Below are positions 57,075 to 64,000 of a DNA stretch of 64,000 nucleotides, piece after piece. The translations under genes and the position numbers were made by a program. Source of the DNA: Pseudomonas laurylsulfatiphila. GTDB lineage: Bacteria > Pseudomonadota > Gammaproteobacteria > Pseudomonadales > Pseudomonadaceae. Location of the stretch: the NCBI RefSeq assembly GCF_002934665.1, contig NZ_NIRS01000003.1, positions 124,001-188,000 on the forward strand, read 5' to 3'. Position 1 is the first letter of the stretch, and each line of letters starts with the position of its first letter. The notes under the pieces were generated by a model. That model had not been told where the DNA came from, made no database searches, and was given only the letters and a program-made list of their open reading frames with translations.

Positions 57075-58151
57075 CTAGTGCAGGCGCTTGCGGCACATCA
57101 ACTGCGCCATCTTCGCCGTGTCCGGGCGTTCGACGATGCCTTTTTCGGTGACGATCGCATCGATCAGATCCGCCGGCGTCACGTCGAACACCGGGTTGAA
57201 GGCATCGACATCGGCCCCGACGCGCTTGCCACCGACCTCCAGCAACTCACGACCATCACGCTCTTCAATCGGAATGTCGTCGCCGCTGGCCAGGTTCATG
57301 TCGATGGTCGAACTCGGCGCCACCACCATGAAGCGCACGCCGTGGTGCATGGCATTGACGGCCAGCTGATAGGTGCCGATCTTGTTGGCCACATCGCCAT
57401 TGGCGGTGATCCGGTCAGCCCCGACGATGACCCAGGTAGGGCCTTTGGTCTTCATGATATGCGCAGCGGCGGAGTCGACATTGAGGGTCACGGGAATGCC
57501 TTCATTGGCCAGTTCCCATGCGGTCAGCCGCGAACCCTGCAGCCATGGGCGGGTTTCGTCGACATAGACCTGCTCGACCATCCCCTCGATGAATGCAGCG
57601 CGAATCACGCCCAGCGCCGTGCCAAAGCCGCCCGTGGCCAGTGCGCCAGTGTTGCAGTGGGTCAGGATCGCCTGGGCGTTGCCCTGATGCTTGCGAATCA
57701 GGTCGACACCCAATTGCGCCATGGTCAGGTTGGCTTCGCGATCACTTTCGTGAATGGCAATGGCCTCGGCCTCCAGCACCTCCAGCGGATCGGCATTGCC
57801 TTTCAGGCGATCAAGCCGGTCGTGCATGCGGCCCAGCGCCCAGAACAGGTTGACCGCAGTAGGACGGGAATCGGCCAGCAGCATGAAATCCTCTTCCAGC
57901 GCCGCATACCAGTCGCCACCTTCGGCAATCCGGGCACGGGCCGCCAGCACGATGCCATAAGCGGCACTGATGCCGATGGCCGGCGCGCCACGCACCACCA
58001 TCGAGCGAATGGCCTCGGCCACACCGGCTGCACTGGTGTAGGCGATCCAGGTTTCCTCGAACGGCAAAATACGCTGATCCAGCAGATGGAGAGCGCCATC
58101 ACGCCAATCGATGGCCTTTACTTTTTCCGCAGCCAACAGTCGATCGCGCAT
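57075..58151 (-). CDS. mtnA: methylthioribose-1-phosphate isomerase
   Basis: 358 aa, eIF2B-alpha-like fold, aldose-ketose isomerase of the methionine salvage pathway. [13 protein letters not shown] near residue 54, [18 protein letters not shown] with the catalytic Cys, and [17 protein letters not shown] with the catalytic Asp are visible. Divergent from the MTA/SAH deaminase gene, an arrangement that fits one salvage pathway. Confidence 0.95.
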   Translation of the reverse strand: MRDRLLAAEKVKAIDWRDGALHLLDQRILPFEETWIAYTSAAGVAEAIRSMVVRGAPAIGISAAYGIVLAARARIAEGGDWYAALEEDFMLLADSRPTAVNLFWALGRMHDRLDRLKGNADPLEVLEAEAIAIHESDREANLTMAQLGVDLIRKHQGNAQAILTHCNTGALATGGFGTALGVIRAAFIEGMVEQVYVDETRPWLQGSRLTAWELANEGIPVTLNVDSAAAHIMKTKGPTWVIVGADRITANGDVANKIGTYQLAVNAMHHGVRFMVVAPSSTIDMNLASGDDIPIEERDGRELLEVGGKRVGADVDAFNPVFDVTPADLIDAIVTEKGIVERPDTAKMAQLMCRKRLH

Positions 58152-58259
58152 CCCTCACCCCGCACTCATGAACAAAAGCCGCCGATTATAGCGATCCCCC
58201 CGCGAAGACGCTCGGGTATACTTCGCCATCCTTTACAAAAGCACTGGAACCGACCCTCG

Positions 58260-59594
58260 ATGCCGAACACTGCCGCTGCGCTCGACCTGTTATTGCTGCC
58301 GACCTGGCTGGTACCCGTCGAACCCGCTGGTGTCGTCCTCAAGGAACATGGCGTGGGCATCCGTGATGGACGCATCGTGTTTATCGGCCCACGTTCCGCC
58401 GCACTGAAGCTTAACGCAACCGAAATCCGCGAATTGCCGGACATGCTGCTCAGCCCCGGCCTGATCAATGCCCACGGGCACGCGGCGATGACGCTGTTCC
58501 GCGGCCTGGCCGACGACCTGCCATTGATGACCTGGCTGGAAAACCACATCTGGCCCGCCGAAGCCAAGTGGGTCGACGAGGACTTCGTGCGCGACGGCAC
58601 CGACCTTGCCATCGCCGAGCAAATCAAAGGTGGCATCACCTGTTTCTCTGACATGTACTTCTTCCCGAAGGTTGCCAGCGAGCGCGTGCACAACAGCGGC
58701 ATTCGCGCGCAGATCGCGATTCCGATCCTCGATTTCCCGATTCCGGGCGCCGCTACGGCGGATGAAGCCATTCGTCAGGGCGTTGAACTGTTTGGCGATC
58801 TCAAGCATCACGAGCGCATCAAAATCACCTTCGGCCCCCACGCACCCTACACCGTGGGCGACGAAAACCTGGAAAAAATCCGGGTGATCGCCGAGGAACT
58901 GGACGCCTCGATCCACATGCACGTGCATGAAACCGCATTCGAAGTGCAGCAATCGGTCGAGCAGCGCGGTGAACGCCCGCTGGCCCGCCTGGCGCGCCTG
59001 GGCTTGCTGGGGCCGCGCTTCCAGGCGGTTCACATGACCCAGATCAGCGATGAAGACCTGGCACTACTGGTAGAAAGCAACAGCAGTGTGATTCATTGCC
59101 CGGAGTCGAACCTGAAGCTGGCCAGCGGGTTCTGCCCGGTCGAGCGCTTGTGGGAGGCCGGGGTCAATGTCGCGGTCGGCACCGATGGCGCCGCGAGCAA
59201 CAATGACCTGGACCTGCTCGGCGAAACCCGCACCGCGGCCCTGCTGGCCAAGGCTGTCGCCGGCTCGGCCACCGCGCTGGATGCCCATCGCGCCTTGCGC
59301 ATGGCCACCCTAAATGGCGCCCGGGCCTTGGGTATCGAGGCCGAAACCGGCTCACTGGAAATCGGCAAAGCGGCGGACATGGTGGCGTTCGACCTCTCCG
59401 GCCTGGCCCAGCAACCGGTCTACGACCCGGTTTCGCAGCTTATATACGCCACCGGCCGGGACTGCGTGAAACACCTTTGGGTGGCCGGCAAGCAACTGCT
59501 CGACGACCGTCGCCTGACTCGCCTGGATGAACAACAGCTTGGCGCTGTCGCGAAGGCCTGGGGCCAGCGCATCAGCGGCCGTATCGAATTGTAA
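58260..59594 (+). CDS. mtaD: 5-methylthioadenosine/S-adenosylhomocysteine deaminase
   Basis: 444 aa amidohydrolase (TRZ/ATZ family). Metal ligands His72/His74 (NAHGHAAM), [10 protein letters not shown], and the [13 protein letters not shown]sp motif. Deaminates MTA to methylthioinosine, feeding salvage with MtnP/MtnA. The start at 58260 follows 108 nt of divergent promoter region; the frame is open far upstream, antisense to mtnA, but that part is a shadow. Confidence 0.88.
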   Translation: MPNTAAALDLLLLPTWLVPVEPAGVVLKEHGVGIRDGRIVFIGPRSAALKLNATEIRELPDMLLSPGLINAHGHAAMTLFRGLADDLPLMTWLENHIWPAEAKWVDEDFVRDGTDLAIAEQIKGGITCFSDMYFFPKVASERVHNSGIRAQIAIPILDFPIPGAATADEAIRQGVELFGDLKHHERIKITFGPHAPYTVGDENLEKIRVIAEELDASIHMHVHETAFEVQQSVEQRGERPLARLARLGLLGPRFQAVHMTQISDEDLALLVESNSSVIHCPESNLKLASGFCPVERLWEAGVNVAVGTDGAASNNDLDLLGETRTAALLAKAVAGSATALDAHRALRMATLNGARALGIEAETGSLEIGKAADMVAFDLSGLAQQPVYDPVSQLIYATGRDCVKHLWVAGKQLLDDRRLTRLDEQQLGAVAKAWGQRISGRIEL

Positions 59595-59651
59595 GCACCC
59601 CGGAACACATCCAGGGCAACAGGATTTTTCAAGTTTTAGAGGACTTAAACC

Positions 59652-60350
59652 ATGAGCAACGTCGACTACGCCGAAATCGCCAAATTCGAAGCCCTGGCCC
59701 ATCGCTGGTGGGACCGCGAAAGCGAATTCAAACCGCTGCACGACATCAACCCGCTGCGGGTCAACTGGATTGACGAGCGAGTCAATCTGGCCGGCAAGAA
59801 AGTCCTCGACGTCGGTTGCGGCGGCGGCATCCTCAGCGAAGCCATGGCCCAGCGCGGCGCAACCGTGATGGGTATCGACATGGGCGAAGCGCCGCTGGCG
59901 GTTGCCCAGTTGCATCAGCTGGAATCGGGCGTCAACGTCGAATACCGGCAGATCACCGCCGAAGCCCTGGCCGAGGAAATGCCCGAGCAGTTCGACGTGG
60001 TCACCTGCCTGGAAATGCTTGAGCACGTGCCAGACCCATCGTCGGTCATCCGCGCCTGCTTCCGCATGGTCAAGCCCGGCGGCCAGGTGTTCTTCTCGAC
60101 CATCAACCGCAACCCCAAGGCGTACCTGTTCGCCATCGTCGGCGCCGAATACATCATGAAGCTGCTGCCGCGCGGCACCCACGACTTCAAGAAATTCATC
60201 CGCCCTTCAGAGCTTGGTGCCTGGAGCCGCATGGCCGGCCTGACCGTCAAGGACATCATCGGCCTGACCTACAACCCGCTGACCAAGCACTACAAGCTGG
60301 CCGCCGACGTGGACGTCAACTACATGATCCAGACCCTGCGCGAGGAATAA
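59652..60350 (+). CDS. ubiG: ubiquinone 3-O-methyltransferase
   Basis: 232 aa SAM-dependent methyltransferase with LDVGCGGG (52-59), [11 protein letters not shown] and the C-terminal RVxD-type lipid-binding region. Performs both O-methylations of ubiquinone. AGAGGA is upstream. Four nt before mupP, one operon. Confidence 0.96.
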   Translation: MSNVDYAEIAKFEALAHRWWDRESEFKPLHDINPLRVNWIDERVNLAGKKVLDVGCGGGILSEAMAQRGATVMGIDMGEAPLAVAQLHQLESGVNVEYRQITAEALAEEMPEQFDVVTCLEMLEHVPDPSSVIRACFRMVKPGGQVFFSTINRNPKAYLFAIVGAEYIMKLLPRGTHDFKKFIRPSELGAWSRMAGLTVKDIIGLTYNPLTKHYKLAADVDVNYMIQTLREE

Positions 60351-60354
60351 GCCG

Positions 60355-61026
60355 ATGCCAATCAGAGCAGTTCTTTTCGACATGGACGGCACCCTGCTCG
60401 ACACCGCGCCAGACTTCATTGCGATCTGTCAGGCGATGCGTGCCGACCGCGGCTTGCCCCCGATGAACGACAAGCACATCCGCGACGAGATTTCCGGCGG
60501 CGCCAGGGCAATGGTCGCCGTGACCTTCGCCATGGATCCGGAATCGCCGGGTTTCGAAGCGTTGCGCCTGGAGTTCCTGGAGCGCTACCTCGTCGGTTGT
60601 GCGGTACACAGCAAGCTGTTCGACGGCATGGCCGAGTTGCTCGCCGATATCGAGAAAGCCAACCTGATCTGGGGTGTGGTCACCAACAAGCCACTGCGCT
60701 TCGCCGAACCGATCATGCAACAACTGGGGCTGTCCGAGCGTTCGGCGCTGCTGATCTGCCCGGATCACGTGAAGAACAGCAAGCCGGATCCAGAGCCGCT
60801 GATCCTGGCGTGCAAGATGCTCGACCTGGACCCGGCCAGCGTGCTGTTCGTCGGCGACGACTTGCGCGACATCGAGTCGGGCCGTGATGCCGGCACCAGG
60901 ACGGCAGCGGTGACATTCGGCTACATCCACCCTGACGATAACCCGCGTCACTGGGGTGCGGACGTGGTGGTCGATCATCCGCTGGAGTTGCGCAAGGTTT
61001 TGGATAGCGCCCTCTGTGGCTGCTGA
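60355..61026 (+). CDS. mupP: MurNAc-6-phosphate phosphatase (HAD family)
   Basis: 223 aa HAD hydrolase, nucleophile Asp9 and Asp11 in [20 protein letters not shown] motif. Often labelled phosphoglycolate phosphatase; in pseudomonads the gene between ubiG and yciK is MupP, which dephosphorylates MurNAc-6-P in cell-wall recycling and affects AmpC and fosfomycin responses. The call rests on synteny. GAGGA in the ubiG end serves as RBS. Confidence 0.88.
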   Translation: MPIRAVLFDMDGTLLDTAPDFIAICQAMRADRGLPPMNDKHIRDEISGGARAMVAVTFAMDPESPGFEALRLEFLERYLVGCAVHSKLFDGMAELLADIEKANLIWGVVTNKPLRFAEPIMQQLGLSERSALLICPDHVKNSKPDPEPLILACKMLDLDPASVLFVGDDLRDIESGRDAGTRTAAVTFGYIHPDDNPRHWGADVVVDHPLELRKVLDSALCGC

Positions 61027-61032
61027 TTAACG

Positions 61033-61109
61033 TCAAAAGATCGCAGCCGGCAGCTCCTACAGGATGCACGTCGATCCCCTGTAGGAGCTGCCGCAGGCTG
61101 CGATCTTTT
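61033..61109. repeat. inverted pair of REP elements, family B, one arm with a deletion
   Basis: Left arm 61033-61063 lacks about four bases (AGCCGGCAGC instead of AGCCTGCGGCAGC); right arm 61078-61109 is full. Between mupP and yciK, inside a probable operon. Confidence 0.88.
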
Positions 61110-61142
61110 CAGCTCTATTGATGGATTATGTAGAGGTTTTTT

Positions 61143-61883
61143 ATGTTTGATTATTCCGCCCGCCCCGAACTGCTCAAGGATCGGGTCATCCTCGTCACCG
61201 GCGCCGGACGCGGCATCGGCGCCGCAGCGGCAAAGACTTACGCAGCCCACGGCGCAACCGTGTTGCTGCTGGGCAAGACCGAAGCCAACCTGACCCAGGT
61301 CTACGACGAAATCGAAGCCGCCGGCCATCCACAACCGGCGGTGATCCCGTTCAACCTCGAAACCGCCCTGCCCCATCAGTACGATGAGCTGGCGGCGATG
61401 ATCGAAAACGAATTCGGGCATCTCGACGGCCTGCTGCACAACGCCTCGATCATCGGCCCGCGCACGCCGATCGAGCAGCTTTCCGGCGATAACTTCATGC
61501 GGGTCATGCAAGTCAACGTCAATGCCATGTTCATGCTCACCAGCACATTGCTGCCGCTGCTCAAGCTGTCGCAGGACGCCTCTGTGGTGTTCACGTCCAG
61601 CAGCGTCGGCCGCAAGGGGCGTGCGTACTGGGGCGCTTACGGCGTCTCCAAATTCGCCACCGAGGGCCTGATGCAAACCCTGGCTGACGAAGTCGATACC
61701 GTGGCCCCGGTACGCTCCAACAGCATCAACCCGGGCGCTACCCGCACCAGCATGCGCGCCCAGGCTTACCCGGGTGAAAATCCGCTGAACAACCCGACGC
61801 CCGAGGAGATCATGCCGGTCTACCTGTACCTGATGGGCCCGGACAGCACCGGTATCAATGGTCAGGCGTTCGACGCCCAATAA
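61143..61883 (+). CDS. yciK: YciK-family short-chain oxidoreductase
   Basis: 246 aa SDR with TGAGRGIG (19-26), HNAS and the SSSVGRKGRAYWGAYGVSK catalytic region (Ser-Tyr-Lys). Substrate unknown; conserved downstream of ubiG-mupP in pseudomonads. Confidence 0.92.
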   Translation: MFDYSARPELLKDRVILVTGAGRGIGAAAAKTYAAHGATVLLLGKTEANLTQVYDEIEAAGHPQPAVIPFNLETALPHQYDELAAMIENEFGHLDGLLHNASIIGPRTPIEQLSGDNFMRVMQVNVNAMFMLTSTLLPLLKLSQDASVVFTSSSVGRKGRAYWGAYGVSKFATEGLMQTLADEVDTVAPVRSNSINPGATRTSMRAQAYPGENPLNNPTPEEIMPVYLYLMGPDSTGINGQAFDAQ

Positions 61884-61900
61884 CGACCGTACGTCGCTTT

Positions 61901-61937
61901 TTCGATGCCGCGCCGGCTTCCCGCCGCGGCACTCGAA
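61901..61937. terminator. strong hairpin after yciK, possible terminator
   Basis: TTCGA-TGCCGCG paired with CGCGGCA-C-TCGAA, 12 bp with one bulged C, loop of 12 nt, 18 nt after the stop codon. No T tract, so Rho-independent action is uncertain. The following 62-nt and up to 62156 show no gene. Confidence 0.45.
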
Positions 61938-62156
61938 GTCACGCCATGCACCTGTCAAACAACCGTCACACGCTGCGCCATGCGGGTAGTAGACGAAACA
62001 CAACTATTTGATTTAATACGAATTTTATTCGGATGAACCGAATGGCACGACTTTCGCTCTAAGTTTGCTCAGACACGCAACGTGAAAGCAGACGGGGTGA
62101 AGCATGAGTGTAGAAGTTACTCATCTTCCAGAAAGCAGATTAAACTTGTACGAAAT

Positions 62157-62243
62157 GTCCTACGGGACTGACGGACCAGTACGACGCGCAGCCCTAAGCC
62201 GCTCTCACCCTGCTTGTAAGACAGCCTTACTGCTTAGGGGCGC
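62157..62243 (+). promoter_or_regulatory. structured mRNA leader pairing the RBS of the diguanylate cyclase
   Basis: Hairpin 1: GTCC-TACG-GGAC (62157-62168), a C(UACG)G tetraloop. Hairpin 2: GCGC + CCCTAAGC (62186-62189, 62192-62199) pair with GCTTAGGG + GCGC (62232-62243), enclosing an inner GTAAG/CTTAC hairpin (62216-62230). The 3' arm contains AGGGG (62236-62240), the RBS of the start at 62251. An ACGGA, an RsmA/CsrA-like site, is at 62171-62175. Confidence 0.6.
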
Positions 62244-62250
62244 ACGCCTA

Positions 62251-63177
62251 ATGAAACCACCTTCCCAGACCAACGCAATTGACTTCGATAGCGCCAAATT
62301 GCAGCGCCTGGGCTTTGGTCAGCAACCGCCTCTTCTGGAACGGCCCGTCAGCCTTGCGCAAATGCGCCAGCAACTGGGCCTGCAACTGCAAACCAGTCTG
62401 GAGCCGCAACGCATTCTTGGGACTTTCTATCGCGAGATTCAGCGATTGGTGCCGTTGGACGCCTTGTGTTACCTGCACAAGATCAGTGATCTGCGCCTGG
62501 AGTTCGGCCAGCGTGGCCACCATTCCATCAGTTACAGCCTCAGCCACGATGGCGAACACCTGGGTGAACTGATTTTCCGCCGCAATCAGCGTTTCAGCGA
62601 ACAGGAACAGGGCAATCTCGAATCACTGCTGGCCGCGCTGCTGTTTCCGATGCGTAACGCGCTGCTTTACCGTACCGCCACCCAAAGCGCACTGCGCGAC
62701 CCGCTGACGGGCACCGGTAACCGCATCGCCATGGACCAGACCCTGCAAAGGGAAATCGAGCTGTCCCGGCGCCATCTGCAACCGTTATCGGTGTTGATGC
62801 TGGACATCGATCATTTCAAGCTGGTCAATGACACCCATGGCCACAGCACTGGCGATGACGTGCTCAAGGCGGTCGCCGCCTCGATCAAAAACCAGCTGCG
62901 CAACGTCGACATGGTGTTTCGCTATGGCGGTGAAGAGTTCCTGATACTGCTGTCCAATACCAGCCGCGAACCCGCGGCCATGGTAGGTGAACGGCTGCGG
63001 TTTGCGGTGCAGTCCGAAGAGTACCTGGCCGACGGTCATACGATCTTGCTGACAGTCAGCCTCGGCTGTTCGACCCTGTTGCCCGGCGAGTCCGCCGACA
63101 GCCTGTTGCGACGGGCAGACAGCGCGCTGTATGTGGCCAAACGCGAAGGGCGTAACCGGCTGGAGATGGCGGGCTGA
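62251..63177 (+). CDS. diguanylate cyclase (GGDEF domain)
   Basis: 308 aa. N-terminal sensory region of about 150 residues without a clear known domain (GAF-like helix pattern), then a GGDEF domain with the active site GGEEF (226-230) and the inhibitory I-site RNVD (217-220), correctly five residues upstream. So likely an active, product-inhibited c-di-GMP synthase, cytoplasmic. Start: ATG 62104 would add 49 codons, but that part has low GC at third positions (about 43%) and forms stable RNA structure, so 62251 is preferred; the matter is open. Confidence 0.85.
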   Translation: MKPPSQTNAIDFDSAKLQRLGFGQQPPLLERPVSLAQMRQQLGLQLQTSLEPQRILGTFYREIQRLVPLDALCYLHKISDLRLEFGQRGHHSISYSLSHDGEHLGELIFRRNQRFSEQEQGNLESLLAALLFPMRNALLYRTATQSALRDPLTGTGNRIAMDQTLQREIELSRRHLQPLSVLMLDIDHFKLVNDTHGHSTGDDVLKAVAASIKNQLRNVDMVFRYGGEEFLILLSNTSREPAAMVGERLRFAVQSEEYLADGHTILLTVSLGCSTLLPGESADSLLRRADSALYVAKREGRNRLEMAG

Positions 63178-63202
63178 TTTTTCAGCCACCACATAAACCA
63201 AT

Positions 63203-63290
63203 GTGGGAGCGAGCCTGCTCGCGAAAAGGATCTGACCTTCAACAATGATGTTGACTGACACTCCGCATTCGCGAGCAGGCTCGCTCCCAC
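63203..63290. repeat. inverted pair of REP elements, family A
   Basis: Perfect 23-nt arms (63203-63225 and 63268-63290) with GCGAGCAGGCTCGC, 42 nt apart. Between the convergent GGDEF and TenA-like genes. Confidence 0.9.
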
Positions 63291-63314
63291 AGTTTTTATT
63301 GCGTGATAGCTGAA

Positions 63315-64000
63315 TCAGCCTTCAGCCAGCGCCATCCGCTCACGCACGACCGGCACCCGCTCTGCGTGCTCCAATTGCATGCAACGCTCGAGAAACAGGT
63401 ACATGTAGTCGTAACTCTTGCAAACGGCCTGACGCAGCTCCACCTGCAGGGATTTGCTCGGGTTGGTGCCCGCCAATGTGCAGATGATTTCCAGGGCTTC
63501 CCACGGATGGGCATCGTCGTACTGGGCATGCATCTTCAGCCACTTCATCGCCCGCTTGCGATCCTCCTCGGGGAACGAGGCGGCGTAGATACCGTTGGAA
63601 CAAACGACCGCCGACCATTCCCCGGTGGCTCCTTCGATGGCGTAGTTGGTGGCGGCAATCGCAACGATCAGCGAGTCGGCCGAACTGGTGTGCCAGCACC
63701 AATGGCTCAACGCGTGAAGCTCCGGTGCAACCTGCTGTGCCTGCAGGTCCTCCAGGCTGACACCGTGCGCGCGACTCCAGTGCACCCAGTAATCGGCGTG
63801 GTTCAATTCGACGCGAATGTTGCGCATCAGCCAGCGACGGGCCATGTCTTCGCCGGGATGACGGGCGAAGCGGGTCTTGGTCAGGTTTTGTGCCATATAC
63901 AACGCGAACTGTTCGACCACCGGCCAGCCACCGATCAGGTATTGGCGCATGGTCTTCGCACTGAGTTTGTTGTCTCGCATGCGTTGGTACAGTTCGTGTT
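63315..64000 (-). CDS. TenA/haem-oxygenase-fold protein (5' end outside the window)
   Basis: At least 227 aa, all-helical. Motifs ELNHADYWVHW and HPWEALEII resemble iron-binding or thiaminase II/PqqC-like members of the TenA superfamily; the true substrate is unknown. The frame stays open from an internal ATG (63980) to the window edge, with ...HELYQR before it, so the gene very likely starts beyond 64000. On the minus strand, convergent with the GGDEF gene. Confidence 0.75.
   Translation of the reverse strand, partial: HELYQRMRDNKLSAKTMRQYLIGGWPVVEQFALYMAQNLTKTRFARHPGEDMARRWLMRNIRVELNHADYWVHWSRAHGVSLEDLQAQQVAPELHALSHWCWHTSSADSLIVAIAATNYAIEGATGEWSAVVCSNGIYAASFPEEDRKRAMKWLKMHAQYDDAHPWEALEIICTLAGTNPSKSLQVELRQAVCKSYDYMYLFLERCMQLEHAERVPVVRERMALAEG

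Noticed and set aside
62104..62250. Extra 49 codons at the N-terminus of the diguanylate cyclase
   Set aside because: Low GC at third positions and strong RNA structure suggest leader rather than coding sequence; kept as an alternative start.

Overview
The window looks like a chromosomal segment of a Pseudomonas species, most likely of the P. fluorescens group. This is inferred from the high-GC coding style, the fused tyrA-aroA gene, the ubiG-mupP-yciK order, the order ihfB ... O-antigen genes ... wbpM-comEA (the arrangement known at the P. aeruginosa O-antigen locus), and two families of short REP-type palindromes, one with the core GCGAGCAGGCTCGC. No rRNA, tRNA, CRISPR array, prophage or intact insertion sequence was seen.

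Layout. 0-9.5 kb: a patatin-like phospholipase, then the complete high-affinity K+ uptake system on the minus strand, kdpF-kdpA-kdpB-kdpC-kdpD-kdpE, with a good KdpE-type 11-bp direct repeat upstream of kdpF and REP pairs inside the operon. 9.7-12.6 kb: dTDP-L-rhamnose genes rfbB-rfbA-rfbD without rmlC; a 17-codon open frame overlaps both rfbA and rfbD. 12.8-17.3 kb: an ethanolamine/amino-acid permease, a small DUF2897-type membrane protein, and a TetR regulator convergent with a ketosynthase/short-chain dehydrogenase pair. 17.8-25.8 kb: a Wzz-like chain-length protein, a complete type I secretion system (ABC ATPase, HlyD-type adaptor, TolC-type channel) and, divergent from it, its probable cargo: an RTX protein whose N-terminus looks like a transglutaminase/cysteine-protease fold. 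25.9-45.1 kb: comEA-like gene, then the O-antigen cluster on the minus strand, from ihfB-lapA-wzz through wbpO, wbpP, wzx, wzy, an amidotransferase, two glycosyltransferases, a WbjB/reductase/WbjD set, wbpV- and wbpL-like genes to wbpM. The middle of this block is visibly richer in A+T than its flanks, which suggests horizontal exchange. 45.2-56.8 kb: a lipoprotein, then the housekeeping block gyrA, serC-pheA-hisC-tyrA/aroA-cmk, rpsA (minus strand, many overlapping start/stop codons). 57-64 kb: mtnA and a divergent MTA/SAH deaminase, ubiG-mupP-yciK, a diguanylate cyclase with a strongly structured leader that pairs its ribosome-binding site, and the 3' part of a TenA/haem-oxygenase-fold gene cut by the window end.

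How the parts work together. The rml genes, WbpO/WbpP, WbpM/WbpV and WbjB/reductase/WbjD would supply nucleotide sugars (dTDP-rhamnose, UDP-GalNAcA, UDP-QuiNAc-type and a 6-deoxy-L-HexNAc). WbpL starts the lipid-linked unit, the glycosyltransferases extend it, WbpS-like AsnB may amidate the uronic acid, Wzx flips, Wzy polymerises and Wzz sets chain length. The most interesting non-standard items are the type I secreted transglutaminase-like RTX protein and the RBS-sequestering leader of the diguanylate cyclase.
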